DNA of 64,000 bases, taken from contig NZ_PXZM01000033.1 of assembly GCF_003013395.1 (NCBI RefSeq), positions 50,626 to 114,625 of the forward strand. The letters are read 5' to 3'. This document shows positions 26,763 through 35,302 of the stretch, in pieces. The notes beneath the pieces are model-generated. The model was not told the origin of the DNA. It worked only from the letters and a program-made list of their open reading frames with translations, and did no database searches. Positions within the stretch are counted from its first letter, which is position 1. Every line of letters begins with the position of its first letter. The DNA is from Brevibacillus fortis (GTDB taxonomy: Bacteria; Bacillota; Bacilli; Brevibacillales; Brevibacillaceae). Made by a program: the position numbers and the translations under genes.

Positions 26763-27038
26763 CTATTGTTCAACTGCTGCTCCAATGAATGCCAAGATCA
26801 TAAGTAAAAAGAAGACGCTCAAGTACAAAGCGATGCAAACACCTAGGATCAGCAAGTTCGCTTTTGCCCAGTTCTTTCTGTTTAAGTTGCCTTCACTGCC
26901 AAATGCCCAAACAAAGTACATCACGAGATTGACCACGGGCACCATCATAATTAAAAAAGTAATTACCCAATCCTTGACCGACATCACCCGCTCATTTTCA
27001 GGCACGCTCACTTGCAATTGCTGTTGCTGCTGTTCCAA
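26763..27038 (-). CDS. Small two-helix membrane protein (paralogue 2)
   Basis: 91 residues with a Gln-rich N-terminus (MEQQQQQLQVSVPENERVM), then two transmembrane segments around the conserved loop FGSEGNLNRKNWAKANLL. It is paralogous to the following gene, sharing NERVMSVKDW / NEKVMTMKDW and the P-x-x-N turn in the first helix. It starts 15 bases after the adaptor gene ends, behind an AGGAGG-like site (GGAGGTTTCC). Function unknown. Confidence 0.65.
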   Translation of the reverse strand: MEQQQQQLQVSVPENERVMSVKDWVITFLIMMVPVVNLVMYFVWAFGSEGNLNRKNWAKANLLILGVCIALYLSVFFLLMILAFIGAAVEQ

Positions 27039-27053
27039 TTGGAAACCTCCTAG

Positions 27054-27683
27054 TTACGTCATGATCAAATTTTGCTCTACCCGAAGCGTGCGAATCAACG
27101 CATGGGCCAAAGGCTGCCACACGAGCACTTCTTCGGACTCAAAATGAAAGCTCCCGAGTAGTGCACGCCCATTTACCGATGTTGCGAACAAGATTTGATA
27201 GTACGACTTGTCCTCGATAGGAATGATGAACTCGCTGCAGGCAATTCTGCATCCATCCAGCTCGATAAGCTCGTTATGTACGACCTGCAAGCCTGCCTGT
27301 GCCTTTTTGACTTGTGCGGTCATCGCCTGCACAAACGACTCCACTCCACTCATCGGCAACAGATGTGCCATATGATTCATACCGAGCATGACCGCGCTAT
27401 CTTCCTCTTTATAGGTAAGCTGCTCGTGCTGATGATTTGACCCGCGCCCCCTCGGCATGAGCTGCATCGAACGGGGCAACTGAATGCCGAGCTTCCCGTC
27501 AAAGAGGACACTCTCCGCGAATTCGAACCTGCGTCCTTCGTACTCCAAGTAGCCTTTTCGCACGCCATCCAGACACTCCGCAAGCGTCAATTGCATCTGC
27601 TGTTCTTCCATTTCAGCGAGCTGACGCTGTGTCTGGATGCTGTTCCATACATCCAAAATCTTTTCATCCCAGTAGATTGTCAT
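27054..27683 (-). CDS. DUF1795/DcrB-like protein, possible spike-effector adaptor (copy 2)
   Basis: 209-residue soluble protein. After an N-terminal helical region, residues ~55-205 follow the PsbP/DcrB (DUF1795) layout: a LGIQLPRSMQL strand, an amphipathic helix (SGVESFVQAMTAQVKKA), then GCRIACSEFIIPIEDKSYYQILF and GRALLGSFHF. It is a distant relative of the protein at 42785-43453. In diderm type VI systems, DUF1795 proteins (EagR/EagT) are chaperones that load effectors on VgrG; gene order beside a VgrG cassette suggests a similar job here, by inference. It overlaps the preceding gene by four bases (ATGA), indicating coupled translation. Confidence 0.5.
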   Translation of the reverse strand: MTIYWDEKILDVWNSIQTQRQLAEMEEQQMQLTLAECLDGVRKGYLEYEGRRFEFAESVLFDGKLGIQLPRSMQLMPRGRGSNHQHEQLTYKEEDSAVMLGMNHMAHLLPMSGVESFVQAMTAQVKKAQAGLQVVHNELIELDGCRIACSEFIIPIEDKSYYQILFATSVNGRALLGSFHFESEEVLVWQPLAHALIRTLRVEQNLIMT

Positions 27684-28201
27684 AGCTCCCTCCGCATCAC
27701 CTGCTCCACTTTCTGCAAAACAAATCCGTTCAAGCTTCTGCGAAGGAAGCTTTCCGCAGCATCCAGACTCACCACGATATACGGCTCCAAAATCCCTTGA
27801 ACTTTAAAGAAATGATGTACCTTTATCTTATCGGTATCCAATACAAGCCTCTTTACCGTTCCATTCAAATGAAACGCAGTCTCCATGGAAAGGCAATCTA
27901 CAGCAGGTACTTGCATGGCCCAGTAGACGTTTCGTTGATTGGTTTCGCTGTCGATCATATCGACGCGCTTCCATTGTACACTCGGATTGTATTTGGCAGT
28001 AATGGTTTTCATCCGCTCCGAAATCATCGGTAGAGGCTTTTCTAACCAATCTGTGTAGGCATGAGTCCCATCCGTGTTAACCTCAAGAACGGATATCGGC
28101 GGGAGTTGCTCGAAGCTGTTTTCCTTTTGCAGCCCCAGACCCGATGGTACGACCTTTTGAGCCATTCGACCGTCATCTGCTAGCAAATAATAATCGCGCA
28201 T
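27680..28201 (-). CDS. Uncharacterised cassette protein, Imm11/DUF1629-like (copy 2)
   Basis: 173 residues, soluble. It shares with the 183-residue protein at 39598-40149 the segments KPLPMISERMKTI / RPIPLYSNRLKTI, CLSMETAFHLNG / CLSEQSEFHKDG and the C-terminal ILEPYIVVSLDAAESFLRR / IREPYIIIDLRLAEALLRR. The C-terminal pattern resembles DUF1629 (Imm11) proteins, often found as toxin-immunity partners. It always follows a VgrG plus large pentapeptide protein here, so it belongs to the cassette. Function unknown. Confidence 0.55.
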   Translation of the reverse strand: MRDYYLLADDGRMAQKVVPSGLGLQKENSFEQLPPISVLEVNTDGTHAYTDWLEKPLPMISERMKTITAKYNPSVQWKRVDMIDSETNQRNVYWAMQVPAVDCLSMETAFHLNGTVKRLVLDTDKIKVHHFFKVQGILEPYIVVSLDAAESFLRRSLNGFVLQKVEQVMRREL

Positions 28202-28216
28202 GTCATCCCGCCTCCT

Positions 28217-29320
28217 TTATTCCGTTTTCCACTCAATCTGCTGTATTTGCGTTTCACTCAATGAAAAGCGCTCCCGGTCCTTCTCGAAAAAAACGGCATT
28301 CTGCATATTCGCTCCTTGAAAATTCGCATGATACAGACGAGAATGGCGAAAATCCGCTCCTTCCAAATCAGCATATGCAAATTGGACACCGAGTAAGCCC
28401 GGTACACGATGCAGCTCGTCCGCACTGACTCCTTGTCCCTCGGCATAAGAAAAGATGGCTCCGCTCAAGTCAGCATGACGAAAATCGGCATCACAAAGAA
28501 GCGAATGGCTGAAATCTGCGCGTTGAAGCTTGCTCCTTACCCACCTTGTTCCGAATAGGATACACTCACGGAACTGACTGTCTGTAAAATCACTGCCACT
28601 AAAATCGCAATAGCGCAAATCCATTGCATCCACATTGCTTCGCGGCAAGTCCATGTGGGCGAACGTTTCATGGGTGCAAAACGTTCCTTTCGATTGCCCA
28701 AGCAGGCTTTTGCTCTCCTTCTCCTCCCGCTTGATTCGCTCTTCTACGTACACCACTTCACTGATGTCTTTGAATTCTCCCACTCGTATGTACAGACGAT
28801 CTGCTTTCCTAATTTGTTGGTACTCAGGTAGTTGGATGACTTCCGGAATCGCTACTCGGGCAAGCGCTGTGACAAACTGACAGAAAAGTTCCATTTCCTT
28901 TAGCACCATATGCTCCACATCAGCAGCGTGTATGATCCCCATGTACATTTTTCGGCGTTCGTCCAGTAGCTGAATGAGCGTGGACACCTCTTGCAAAACC
29001 CATGCTGCATCATACCGTGCATAGCATTCCACGGGCTCCCAGTACCATTGCTCCGTATAAGCCTCCATCAAAAATGTGTGCGTGCCATCCAATACCGATG
29101 TCCGAAGCATCGAGTAGTGAATAAACCCGACAGGGGGAAGCTCCTGGTTGTTCTGCATGAAGTCAATATGCTGGAGCATTTGCCGAAAAGACTCCACGAA
29201 CTCCAATACGAGCTGGTCCTTGTTTTGCTGGAAATAACGCTCAAGTGCCGCTACACTTTCAGCCAACGCTGACCGGAAGGTGTTATCGTGCAGATGCTGG
29301 AGAGCTTCCTCTTTCTTCAT
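28217..29320 (-). CDS. Pentapeptide-repeat protein with helical N-domain (copy 2)
   Basis: 367 residues. Residues 1-200 are alpha-helical and begin KKEEALQHLHDN; the C-terminal half is a pentapeptide-repeat solenoid (A(D/N)LxX units such as LQRADF, CDADFRHADLSGAIF, ANFQGANMQNAVF). It is paralogous to the 381-residue protein at 40146-41291 (EEALQHFKEHE, DLRYSDLSDSQL). It follows a VgrG gene by 15 bases. In other bacteria pentapeptide proteins are sometimes type VI effectors or structural accessories; the exact job here is unknown. Conservation of the pair with VgrG argues for a spike-associated role rather than immunity to a single toxin. Confidence 0.7.
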   Translation of the reverse strand: MKKEEALQHLHDNTFRSALAESVAALERYFQQNKDQLVLEFVESFRQMLQHIDFMQNNQELPPVGFIHYSMLRTSVLDGTHTFLMEAYTEQWYWEPVECYARYDAAWVLQEVSTLIQLLDERRKMYMGIIHAADVEHMVLKEMELFCQFVTALARVAIPEVIQLPEYQQIRKADRLYIRVGEFKDISEVVYVEERIKREEKESKSLLGQSKGTFCTHETFAHMDLPRSNVDAMDLRYCDFSGSDFTDSQFRECILFGTRWVRSKLQRADFSHSLLCDADFRHADLSGAIFSYAEGQGVSADELHRVPGLLGVQFAYADLEGADFRHSRLYHANFQGANMQNAVFFEKDRERFSLSETQIQQIEWKTE

Positions 29321-29335
29321 TGATGTAATTGCCCC

Positions 29336-30811
29336 CTAGTTCATCTTGATTTCCGAACCTTTCATCTCGATCTTGTCTTCCAGTTTGATCGTATTTCCTT
29401 TTCCACTCAGCTCTACTTTATCCGCACTAATATGAAGAGAAGCAGCCGATAGCTTTATGTCTTGATTCGCTGTAATATTCACGTTCTGGCTGCTCTTGAT
29501 ATCGATTCCACTCGTATCACTGATCGTGATCGACATATCTCCTGTCGTAATCACAATTTTGTCAGGAGCCAGCACGATTTCTTTGCCATACTTGGTACGA
29601 AACGTTTTTACAGCAGGGTCTTTCATTCGGTCTCCCCCGCCACCTCCACCTCCACCTGGATTGCTTTTCGGCGTGGATTTCTTTTGGGGCGCCGCTGGCT
29701 TGTCATCTGGGATTTCCTTGAGAACAGAGCTAATCGCGATACCGTCCTCTTCTTTTTTGCTCGGGAAATAAATCCGAATCTGGTCGTTCAGCTCTGGCAT
29801 GACATACCAACCCGTTTGATCCTCGGAGGCATAGATCGTGGAGTAAGGGAACCAATATGCCGTGCTCTGATCCTGCTGATCATCCATGTCCAGCTTGGCC
29901 CGCACATTGTCCTTCTGCACTTGCAGCACCCGCCCCTGGATGGACGCCCCGATGATAGCATGGTTATACTGCTTCTTACGCGCCAGACCTAGACGCGGAA
30001 AAAGCTTGTACGTGTGCGTGACAATGCCTTCCTTCATCTCCGTAACCGCTTCTCCGACAACAAGTGGTCTGGACTTGAAGTTCACCTCATTGCCGACCTC
30101 TAGCACTCGTTCGCTCTGCACTTCATACACGGTATAGTCCTGGTCATCGATTCCCGGAACCTTGTTCTCTGCATCACTCTGAAAATCCCCGACACGCTTG
30201 TGCACCGTATAATGACTAACGGCAAGCTTTCCTTTATCTTGACCCTTTGGCAAACCGAAATAAAACTTGGGAATGTCAAAAGCCGTTGTCGGGATCAAAC
30301 CTGTATAAAAGCGCGACGCCATCCTCTTCAGGAACTGCCAATCGGTTTCTTCATACTGCATGATAAACGTATTCAAAGCCTTGCCATTCGTAACAGAGTC
30401 AATAAAATCAGCTTTTCCGTACCCGGACAGAACTGTTTTCACTAGCCCCGCATAGGTCATCGCCGGGTTTTGAAACGAACGCTTTCTCGTTTTGACATCC
30501 AGCAAATAGGTATGAGAAACTGCCTCAAGCGACAAGTAATAAATACCGCGAACCGCTTTGACTTGGACGCGCAAGACGATGCCCTGGAACCATGTTTTCG
30601 GCTTGCCCGATTCATCCGCTAGTGCCACGTTGATCAGTGTTTGCGCATTTGTTTGGTTCACGTAGCTATCTTTTCGCTCTTCAGAAATGATCCCCGTGAG
30701 CGTCAGTCGCGCATGCTCGTTCATCTTTTTCACGACTTTCAGGGTTTGCAAATGAGTAAATTCATAGGGCGAGACTTGTATATCTCCATAAGTGAGTGTT
30801 CGATTGCTCAT
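29336..30811 (-). CDS. VgrG/phage gpD-like spike protein (copy C)
   Basis: 491 residues from the ATG at 30811, chosen for its AAGGAGGGG site. The N-terminal ~220 residues have the gp27-like hub fold signatures of phage late-control gpD/VgrG: VVKKMNEHARLTLTGII and MQYEETDWQFLKRMASRF. A gp5-like OB region follows (GASIQGRVLQVQKDN, WYVMPELNDQIRIYFPS), then a poly-Gly linker (PGGGGGGGGD) and a C-terminal repeat-rich beta region (SADKVELSGKGNTIKLED) expected to form the spike needle. No toxin domain is attached. First gene of the second cassette. Confidence 0.85.
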   Translation of the reverse strand: MSNRTLTYGDIQVSPYEFTHLQTLKVVKKMNEHARLTLTGIISEERKDSYVNQTNAQTLINVALADESGKPKTWFQGIVLRVQVKAVRGIYYLSLEAVSHTYLLDVKTRKRSFQNPAMTYAGLVKTVLSGYGKADFIDSVTNGKALNTFIMQYEETDWQFLKRMASRFYTGLIPTTAFDIPKFYFGLPKGQDKGKLAVSHYTVHKRVGDFQSDAENKVPGIDDQDYTVYEVQSERVLEVGNEVNFKSRPLVVGEAVTEMKEGIVTHTYKLFPRLGLARKKQYNHAIIGASIQGRVLQVQKDNVRAKLDMDDQQDQSTAYWFPYSTIYASEDQTGWYVMPELNDQIRIYFPSKKEEDGIAISSVLKEIPDDKPAAPQKKSTPKSNPGGGGGGGGDRMKDPAVKTFRTKYGKEIVLAPDKIVITTGDMSITISDTSGIDIKSSQNVNITANQDIKLSAASLHISADKVELSGKGNTIKLEDKIEMKGSEIKMN

Positions 30812-31054
30812 GGTATCCCCTCCTTGCCAGATGAACCCCATCCCTCCGATACTTCTAGGGAAATGGATTCACCCTTCCAATTAAGACCATTATTTTACAC
30901 ACTATCTAACAATCGGTATTTTTTGGGATTTTATGAATGGGTCGTTAGTCCTGAATGGAATGATTTTGAGGCAAAGAGAAAGGCTTTCGTACCATTCCTT
31001 TTCGGGTTGGTAGAAGCCTTAGTTGTTTCAAAGGAGTTTAACGAATTGGGGAAT

Positions 31055-31083
31055 GAAAAAAGCCCGCTTGCGTGCCACGGGCC
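31055..31083 (-). terminator. Terminator after the secreted coiled-coil gene
   Basis: GCCCG/CGGGC stem (31062-31066 with 31078-31082) followed on the minus strand by six T. It lies 24 bases past the stop of the gene at 31107-31802 and isolates it from the VgrG cassette downstream. The stretch 30812-31055 holds no convincing gene and presumably the VgrG cassette promoter. Confidence 0.75.
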
Positions 31084-31106
31084 TTCACTACTATGGTAGA
31101 CGTTCC

Positions 31107-31802
31107 TTATTGAATAATCTCGGTAATCGCTTGCTTTTGCTCCAAAATCTCGTTTTGTACCTCGATCAGTTCTTTCAACAGATCAGCAGCCTCTTGCAAG
31201 GATGCAGCTGCTTGCTCCTTGTCTCCTGCCTTGAATACTTCCTTCGCTTCTTTCACTGTGTTTTTCTCATTTGTTTTCAGTTCTTTCGCTTGCTCTTTGT
31301 TCGCTTTCTTTTCTGTTCGAATTGGCTTCAATTCTTGGTTCATCTCTTTGAAAGAAGCTTTTTTCTCTTTTACCTGCGCCAATTCAGTTTGGACATGAGC
31401 GAGTTTTTCTTCGATAGCCGTATGGTTCGCGGCGATTTCAGCCTTGATGCTCGCTACCTTTTCTTTATCCTTTGCTTTTTTCGCTTCCTTCAATTCAGCA
31501 GACAGCGCCTTGTTCTCTTCACGCAGCGGCTTTGTCTCTGCCAGCGCGCTTTTCACTGTTTCACGTACTTCTGGCGTTACATCGCCCCAAAGAACGTCCC
31601 ATGCCTGTTTGTTGGTTTGGGTTTGAGCTTTCAGTTTATCTTGGAGAGCTTTTTGCTCCACTTGCAGTGCTTTTAGTGCTTGAACTTCAGGCAGGCTCTT
31701 CCACCCTGCTTCTTTCCCTTCTTTCTCAGCCGCAAAAGCTCCTACGGCACTCGTTACCAACAAGCTCGCTGCGATTACAGATACGGAAAGCATTTTTTTC
31801 AT
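31107..31802 (-). CDS. Secreted coiled-coil protein of unknown function
   Basis: 231 residues with a clear signal peptide (MKKMLSVSVIAASLLVTSA, cleavage after AFA) and a mature part that is almost entirely Lys/Glu/Ala-rich heptad-like coiled coil (LKEAKKAKDKEKVASIKAEI, ELKTNEKNTVKEAKEV). No LPXTG or lipobox. Such proteins are common in Bacillales and uncharacterised. It is a monocistronic gene between terminators, with its own promoter region, inserted between the two cassette blocks; nothing ties it to the injection system except position. Confidence 0.8.
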   Translation of the reverse strand: MKKMLSVSVIAASLLVTSAVGAFAAEKEGKEAGWKSLPEVQALKALQVEQKALQDKLKAQTQTNKQAWDVLWGDVTPEVRETVKSALAETKPLREENKALSAELKEAKKAKDKEKVASIKAEIAANHTAIEEKLAHVQTELAQVKEKKASFKEMNQELKPIRTEKKANKEQAKELKTNEKNTVKEAKEVFKAGDKEQAAASLQEAADLLKELIEVQNEILEQKQAITEIIQ

Positions 31803-31920
31803 GTGTGAACACTCCCTGTCTTCTCTTGTTTCTTACAAACCAATCGTACCGTACGAGCGTTGGGAATGTTCGGGATAACCTCGTGAAAAGTAAGGGGAAA
31901 GTGTGGGATTTGGGAGAACA

Positions 31921-31945
31921 CAAAAAAACCAGGAAAGGCCTGGGC
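31921..31945 (-). terminator. Terminator downstream of the broken small gene
   Basis: ccagg (31929-31933) pairs with cctgg (31939-31943), followed on the minus strand by seven T (complement of 31922-31928). It lies 27 bases past the stop of the frameshifted gene at 31972-32162. Confidence 0.65.
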
Positions 31946-31971
31946 CGAGCTGGATTTCGATTCATTGAAAG

Positions 31972-32162
31972 CTAATCGATATAACCGTTCTTGGTGTAAT
32001 CTACATCCACTTGCAGAATGATATCATGTTCCACTTTTATTCTGATCCAAAAATAACGCCGTTCGGATAATTTACATACCCAGTCCTTGTGAAAGGCTGG
32101 CCCTCATACATTCTTATATCATCATCGTTATCCAGTAATGTTTCATCGACGATTTTTTCCAT
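31972..32162 (-). pseudogene. Frameshifted small gene, YwqK-antitoxin-like
   Basis: An ATG at 32162 behind CTTGGAGG opens a 41-codon frame, MEKIVDETLLDNDDDIR then MYEGQPFTRTGYVNYPNG, closing at 32037. A one-base shift near 32045 joins it to a further 22 codons ending KVEHDIILQVDVDYTKNGYID at 31972. The Y-x-G-x-P-F-T-G-x-x-Y-x-x-Y-P-N-G spacing resembles MORN-like YwqK-family antitoxins. It lies in an AT-rich stretch with other immunity-gene fragments, so it is probably a decayed immunity gene. A sequencing error could equally explain the shift. The gap 32163-32282 contains only a 12-base inverted repeat. Confidence 0.5.
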
Positions 32163-32220
32163 GTTTCAAAAACCTCCAAGCATGGCCTAGACCTCTGAGT
32201 CAGATTTTCAGTATACAAGG

Positions 32221-32261
32221 AAAGCTTATTCCACCTTACCATTCAATTGGGAATAAGCTTT
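32221..32261. repeat. 12-base inverted repeat, terminator-like
   Basis: aaagcttattcc (32221-32232) and ggaataagcttt (32250-32261) pair perfectly. The T-run (CTTTTTAAAC) follows on the plus strand, where no gene ends, so its role is unclear; it may be a leftover terminator from a rearranged cassette. Confidence 0.4.
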
Positions 32262-32282
32262 TTAAACTATTCAAGTGAAAGT

Positions 32283-32489
32283 TTAAATGGCAACATCCTG
32301 GTAGCCGACTTCTGTTACTTCTTCATTTAAAAGCCGGAGTCCTAGACCATTTTCTTCGTCCCAGATGCAATCGAAGAGTAATCCGATATCTCGACCTTCA
32401 AAAATATCTCCATAGGGAACAATAATTTCAAGCAAAACGATCCGATCAAGTAGTTGTTCTTGCGTATAAAAAATTTCAAAAAGCGACAA
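32283..32489 (-). pseudogene. 5'-truncated DUF6985-like immunity gene fragment
   Basis: 68 codons whose C-terminus, IGLLFDCIWDEENGLGLRLL then VGYQDVAI, looks like the end of a DUF6985-type immunity domain, normally ~150 residues. The first possible start, a TTG, lies inside the stem of a terminator hairpin, and no ribosome site precedes it. So the 5' half of the gene has been replaced by the terminator of the upstream immunity gene. It is best read as a displaced remnant of an older toxin-immunity pair. Confidence 0.5.
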
Positions 32490-32514
32490 GTAACTAAATC
32501 ACCTGTCGCTTTTT
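32478..32514. terminator. Bidirectional terminator after the Rhs immunity gene
   Basis: aaaaagcgaca (32478-32488) pairs with tgtcgcttttt (32504-32514), 11 perfect pairs with A/T runs on both sides, so it can stop transcripts in either direction. It ends the Rhs/immunity unit. Confidence 0.75.
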
Positions 32515-32546
32515 CGAATATTTCATAAATGTGTTCACTTTGGTAA

Positions 32547-33053
32547 TTATTTTATACTATTAGTGATTCTTTTTAATTGGTGTAAAGCATTCTTTTTAAT
32601 TTCTTTTTCCTTTGATTTACTTAAGAGTTCTAATTTCTCTTTAGACTCTGGCGTATTTATATCACCTAGAGCCCAAATACATTTTACGGCAAGGGCATTT
32701 GTGTAATGAAGATACTCAAATTTTGTTAATGCTGCTTTATAAAGACTTTCTACCGATGAATTTGATTGAAAATATTGAAGCAAGCCAGCAATATCCTCAT
32801 GTGCCTTATGCCAAGCTTCAGTAATTAACTGGTTTAACATTTCCAAATGTCTTTCATCAAACAAATCGAATGTAAATCCTATATAAAATAGTAATCCTAG
32901 GTCATTTTTATTTTTTTCTATACAAATCACTTCTAACAGTTTGTCAAAGTAGCTAGTTATTTCTATATTTCCCTTGAACAAATCCAAAAATTCTAGATCT
33001 GTTATTTCACCGCCAATAAGTTTATTTATTAGTATTCTTAGTTCTTGATTCAT
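32547..33053 (-). CDS. Probable immunity protein for the Rhs toxin tip
   Basis: 168-residue, AT-rich, helical cytoplasmic protein resembling HEAT-like immunity proteins (ALTKFEYLHYTNALAVKCIWALGDINTPESKEKL). It overlaps the 3' end of the Rhs gene by four bases (ATGA), the usual arrangement of a toxin tip and its cognate immunity gene. Base composition differs from the ~50% GC core genes and matches the toxin tip upstream, so the two were probably acquired together. The specific partner interaction is inferred from position. Confidence 0.6.
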   Translation of the reverse strand: MNQELRILINKLIGGEITDLEFLDLFKGNIEITSYFDKLLEVICIEKNKNDLGLLFYIGFTFDLFDERHLEMLNQLITEAWHKAHEDIAGLLQYFQSNSSVESLYKAALTKFEYLHYTNALAVKCIWALGDINTPESKEKLELLSKSKEKEIKKNALHQLKRITNSIK

Positions 33054-35302
33054 TTTTCTATCCTTTCAAAACTAGTAATATTATCATTAAAAATATCCAA
33101 TGCTTTTCCTTTTCCTAGGCCTATATTTATTTGGGGTTTTCCTATCCCTTTTTTACCAGAGAGACCCTCCCCTTTAAAGTGTGCATATTTCTCATTCCAT
33201 TTGGAGACGCTACTGATTTCTTTCATTTCTGGATACTTAACATTTGTAATTGGAGAATCGTTTTTCAAACCTATTTCCTCTAATTTTGCCGTAGTACCAG
33301 GTTTAAGTTCAAACCTTACTAGTACTCCTTCGTACTGTGCTGCATACTCCTTGGTAGGTGAAATAAAAGTTTCACCTGTACCAGGCATTATATTTGTTTT
33401 TTCCAATCTTTTATAATGTTTTTCCGACATTGTTCTATAATATACTTCTGATTCTTCTTTACACTTCATCAATCCCAACGGATCAATGAACCCAATCGGA
33501 TCCCCATTCACATATGCAAAACGGTTAAACGTCTGCCCGTCCGTCATATCCCCTTGGAGCACATCTCGATTCAGGAACCGCTTCAACCCCGGATGGTAAT
33601 ACCGCGCCCGCATGTAATACAACCCATTCGGATCGGTCATGACTCCATCGCGGCCGTTATAGCAAAACGGCTGTTTTGTCCTACCCTCGTGCTCTTCCAG
33701 TTCTCCATACAATCCGTAGGTATAACGGTCAGTAACTCGACCATGCTCGTCGGTCAACAGGGTCGTGCTTCCGCGCGTATCCGCGTGATAGGACAAATAA
33801 TCGCCTTGCGCATCCTCGCGACCAATAAGCCCCAGTCCATATACATAATACGCTTTGGCTGCTCCATTTTCCTCCAGTTCCATGAGAACCTGGGTCAAAT
33901 CAGCGTTCTGGTCGACCACATACCGTGTCGTCTTACCGTTCCAGGTCATAGAGGTGCGCACGTATTCAGCATCATAGGTGTAGCGAGCTTGTCCGGCACG
34001 AACAAGACGATTGCGGGCATCGTACACATACGCATCTGGCTGTTGCTTGCCCGGTAGCAGTAGAAGGTTGCCGTCCTCGTCATACTGAACGGGTTGACCA
34101 TCTACCGTGTCTAGTCGGTTGTCCTTGGCGTACGTCATCGTCATAGCAGGACTCGAACCTGAATCCCCGATTGCGGTAATATTCCCGCCCTGATCATAGG
34201 TATAGAGAATCTTTCGTCCTGCCATGGCTCCGCTCGTCAGGCGCCGGAGTGCATCATAGGTGTACTGCTTTTCTTCCTCTTGTATGATCTGCCCGAGCTC
34301 GTTGTACACAAAACGATATTGCTGGAGCATGACGCCTTGCGCATTTTGATCCCAAAGTCGGAGAAGCTGTCCGGCTGCGTCATAGTGACGCTGTTCTACG
34401 GTGCCGTTAGGTCTCTCTGTACGGATGAGGCGGTAATTTTCATCGTACGTGTACCTTGTGACACGACCTGCCCAGTCTGTGACAGTGGTCAATTGCCCTG
34501 CGAGATCGTACGTATAGCGAACCGTCTTGCCATCTGGATAGACGAGCGTTGCCAGTCTGCCTCCCGCATCATAGGTGTACTGTAGCGTATTTGCATATTG
34601 ATCTGTGCTGGAGACGATTCGTCCCAAAAGATCGTAGGTACGGCGCTTGGTTTCTTTTCCGTCCTCCTTGACTCTCACCACTCGACCCTCGGCGTCGAAA
34701 GTCCTGCGAACAGTCCCCGCTTCGTCCTGCTGCTCAATGAGCTGTCCGGCTGCATCGTAACGGTAGTGCGTTTCCTGACCGCGCGCATTGGTCTTGTCGG
34801 TCAACCATCCGCGCTTGTCATAGCGGTAGGTCGTTCCTTCTCCAGTAGCATTGCGTTCAGCTAAAAGCAAACCACTGGCATCGTAGGAGAGCGTGGTGGC
34901 ATTGCCATTGGCATCAGTATAGCTCATTAGGCGGCCTTCTCCGTCGTATTGCTGCTTGTAGACGGCTGTTTCATTTTCCAATACCTCTGTCAGTCTTGCG
35001 GCTGCATCATAGGAGAACTTGTTTTTTTGTCCAGCCGCATTCGTTGTGGCAATGACTTGATGAAGCTTGTTGAATTGGTATTGGGTTGTTCGTCCGAGTC
35101 CGTCTATATGGGCAAGAATATTGCCTGCACCATCATAGGTGAGCCCGCTCACTTTCTGTCCGGTTGCATCATAGACAGCCAGTAAACGTCCCGCCGCATC
35201 GTATTCATAGCGCTGACGGTTCCCCAAAGGATCGGTGACAGACGTCACTCTGCCCATGGCATCGCGTTCGATGCTGGTCTTCGCCCCGGTTGGATCTACC
35301 AC
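33050..35302 (-). CDS. N-terminally truncated Rhs-repeat protein with ADP-ribosyltransferase-like toxin tip
   Basis: About 750 residues of YD repeats (YDAAGRL, YRYDKRGW) ending in the core-associated motif DPLGL at ~residue 615, where the variable toxin starts. The tip (CKEESEVYYRTMSEKHY, GTGETFISPTKEYAAQYEG, FELKPGTTAKLEEIG) has the R...S(T) layout of ADP-ribosyltransferase toxins such as TreTu, which modifies EF-Tu; that match is by eye. The Rhs shell lacks its N-terminal third and any VgrG, PAAR or secretion domain, and the nominal GTG start at 35302 has no ribosome site. The frame continues upstream to a TGA at 35441. The tip is AT-rich compared with the repeats. Probably a stored or decayed effector allele. 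Confidence 0.6.
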   Translation of the reverse strand: MVDPTGAKTSIERDAMGRVTSVTDPLGNRQRYEYDAAGRLLAVYDATGQKVSGLTYDGAGNILAHIDGLGRTTQYQFNKLHQVIATTNAAGQKNKFSYDAAARLTEVLENETAVYKQQYDGEGRLMSYTDANGNATTLSYDASGLLLAERNATGEGTTYRYDKRGWLTDKTNARGQETHYRYDAAGQLIEQQDEAGTVRRTFDAEGRVVRVKEDGKETKRRTYDLLGRIVSSTDQYANTLQYTYDAGGRLATLVYPDGKTVRYTYDLAGQLTTVTDWAGRVTRYTYDENYRLIRTERPNGTVEQRHYDAAGQLLRLWDQNAQGVMLQQYRFVYNELGQIIQEEEKQYTYDALRRLTSGAMAGRKILYTYDQGGNITAIGDSGSSPAMTMTYAKDNRLDTVDGQPVQYDEDGNLLLLPGKQQPDAYVYDARNRLVRAGQARYTYDAEYVRTSMTWNGKTTRYVVDQNADLTQVLMELEENGAAKAYYVYGLGLIGREDAQGDYLSYHADTRGSTTLLTDEHGRVTDRYTYGLYGELEEHEGRTKQPFCYNGRDGVMTDPNGLYYMRARYYHPGLKRFLNRDVLQGDMTDGQTFNRFAYVNGDPIGFIDPLGLMKCKEESEVYYRTMSEKHYKRLEKTNIMPGTGETFISPTKEYAAQYEGVLVRFELKPGTTAKLEEIGLKNDSPITNVKYPEMKEISSVSKWNEKYAHFKGEGLSGKKGIGKPQINIGLGKGKALDIFNDNITSFERIEK

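Noticed and set aside
30842..31099. Plus-strand frame between VgrG copy C and the secreted coiled-coil gene
   Set aside because: Its beginning lies inside the VgrG gene in antisense, it overlaps a terminator, and the protein has no family resemblance.
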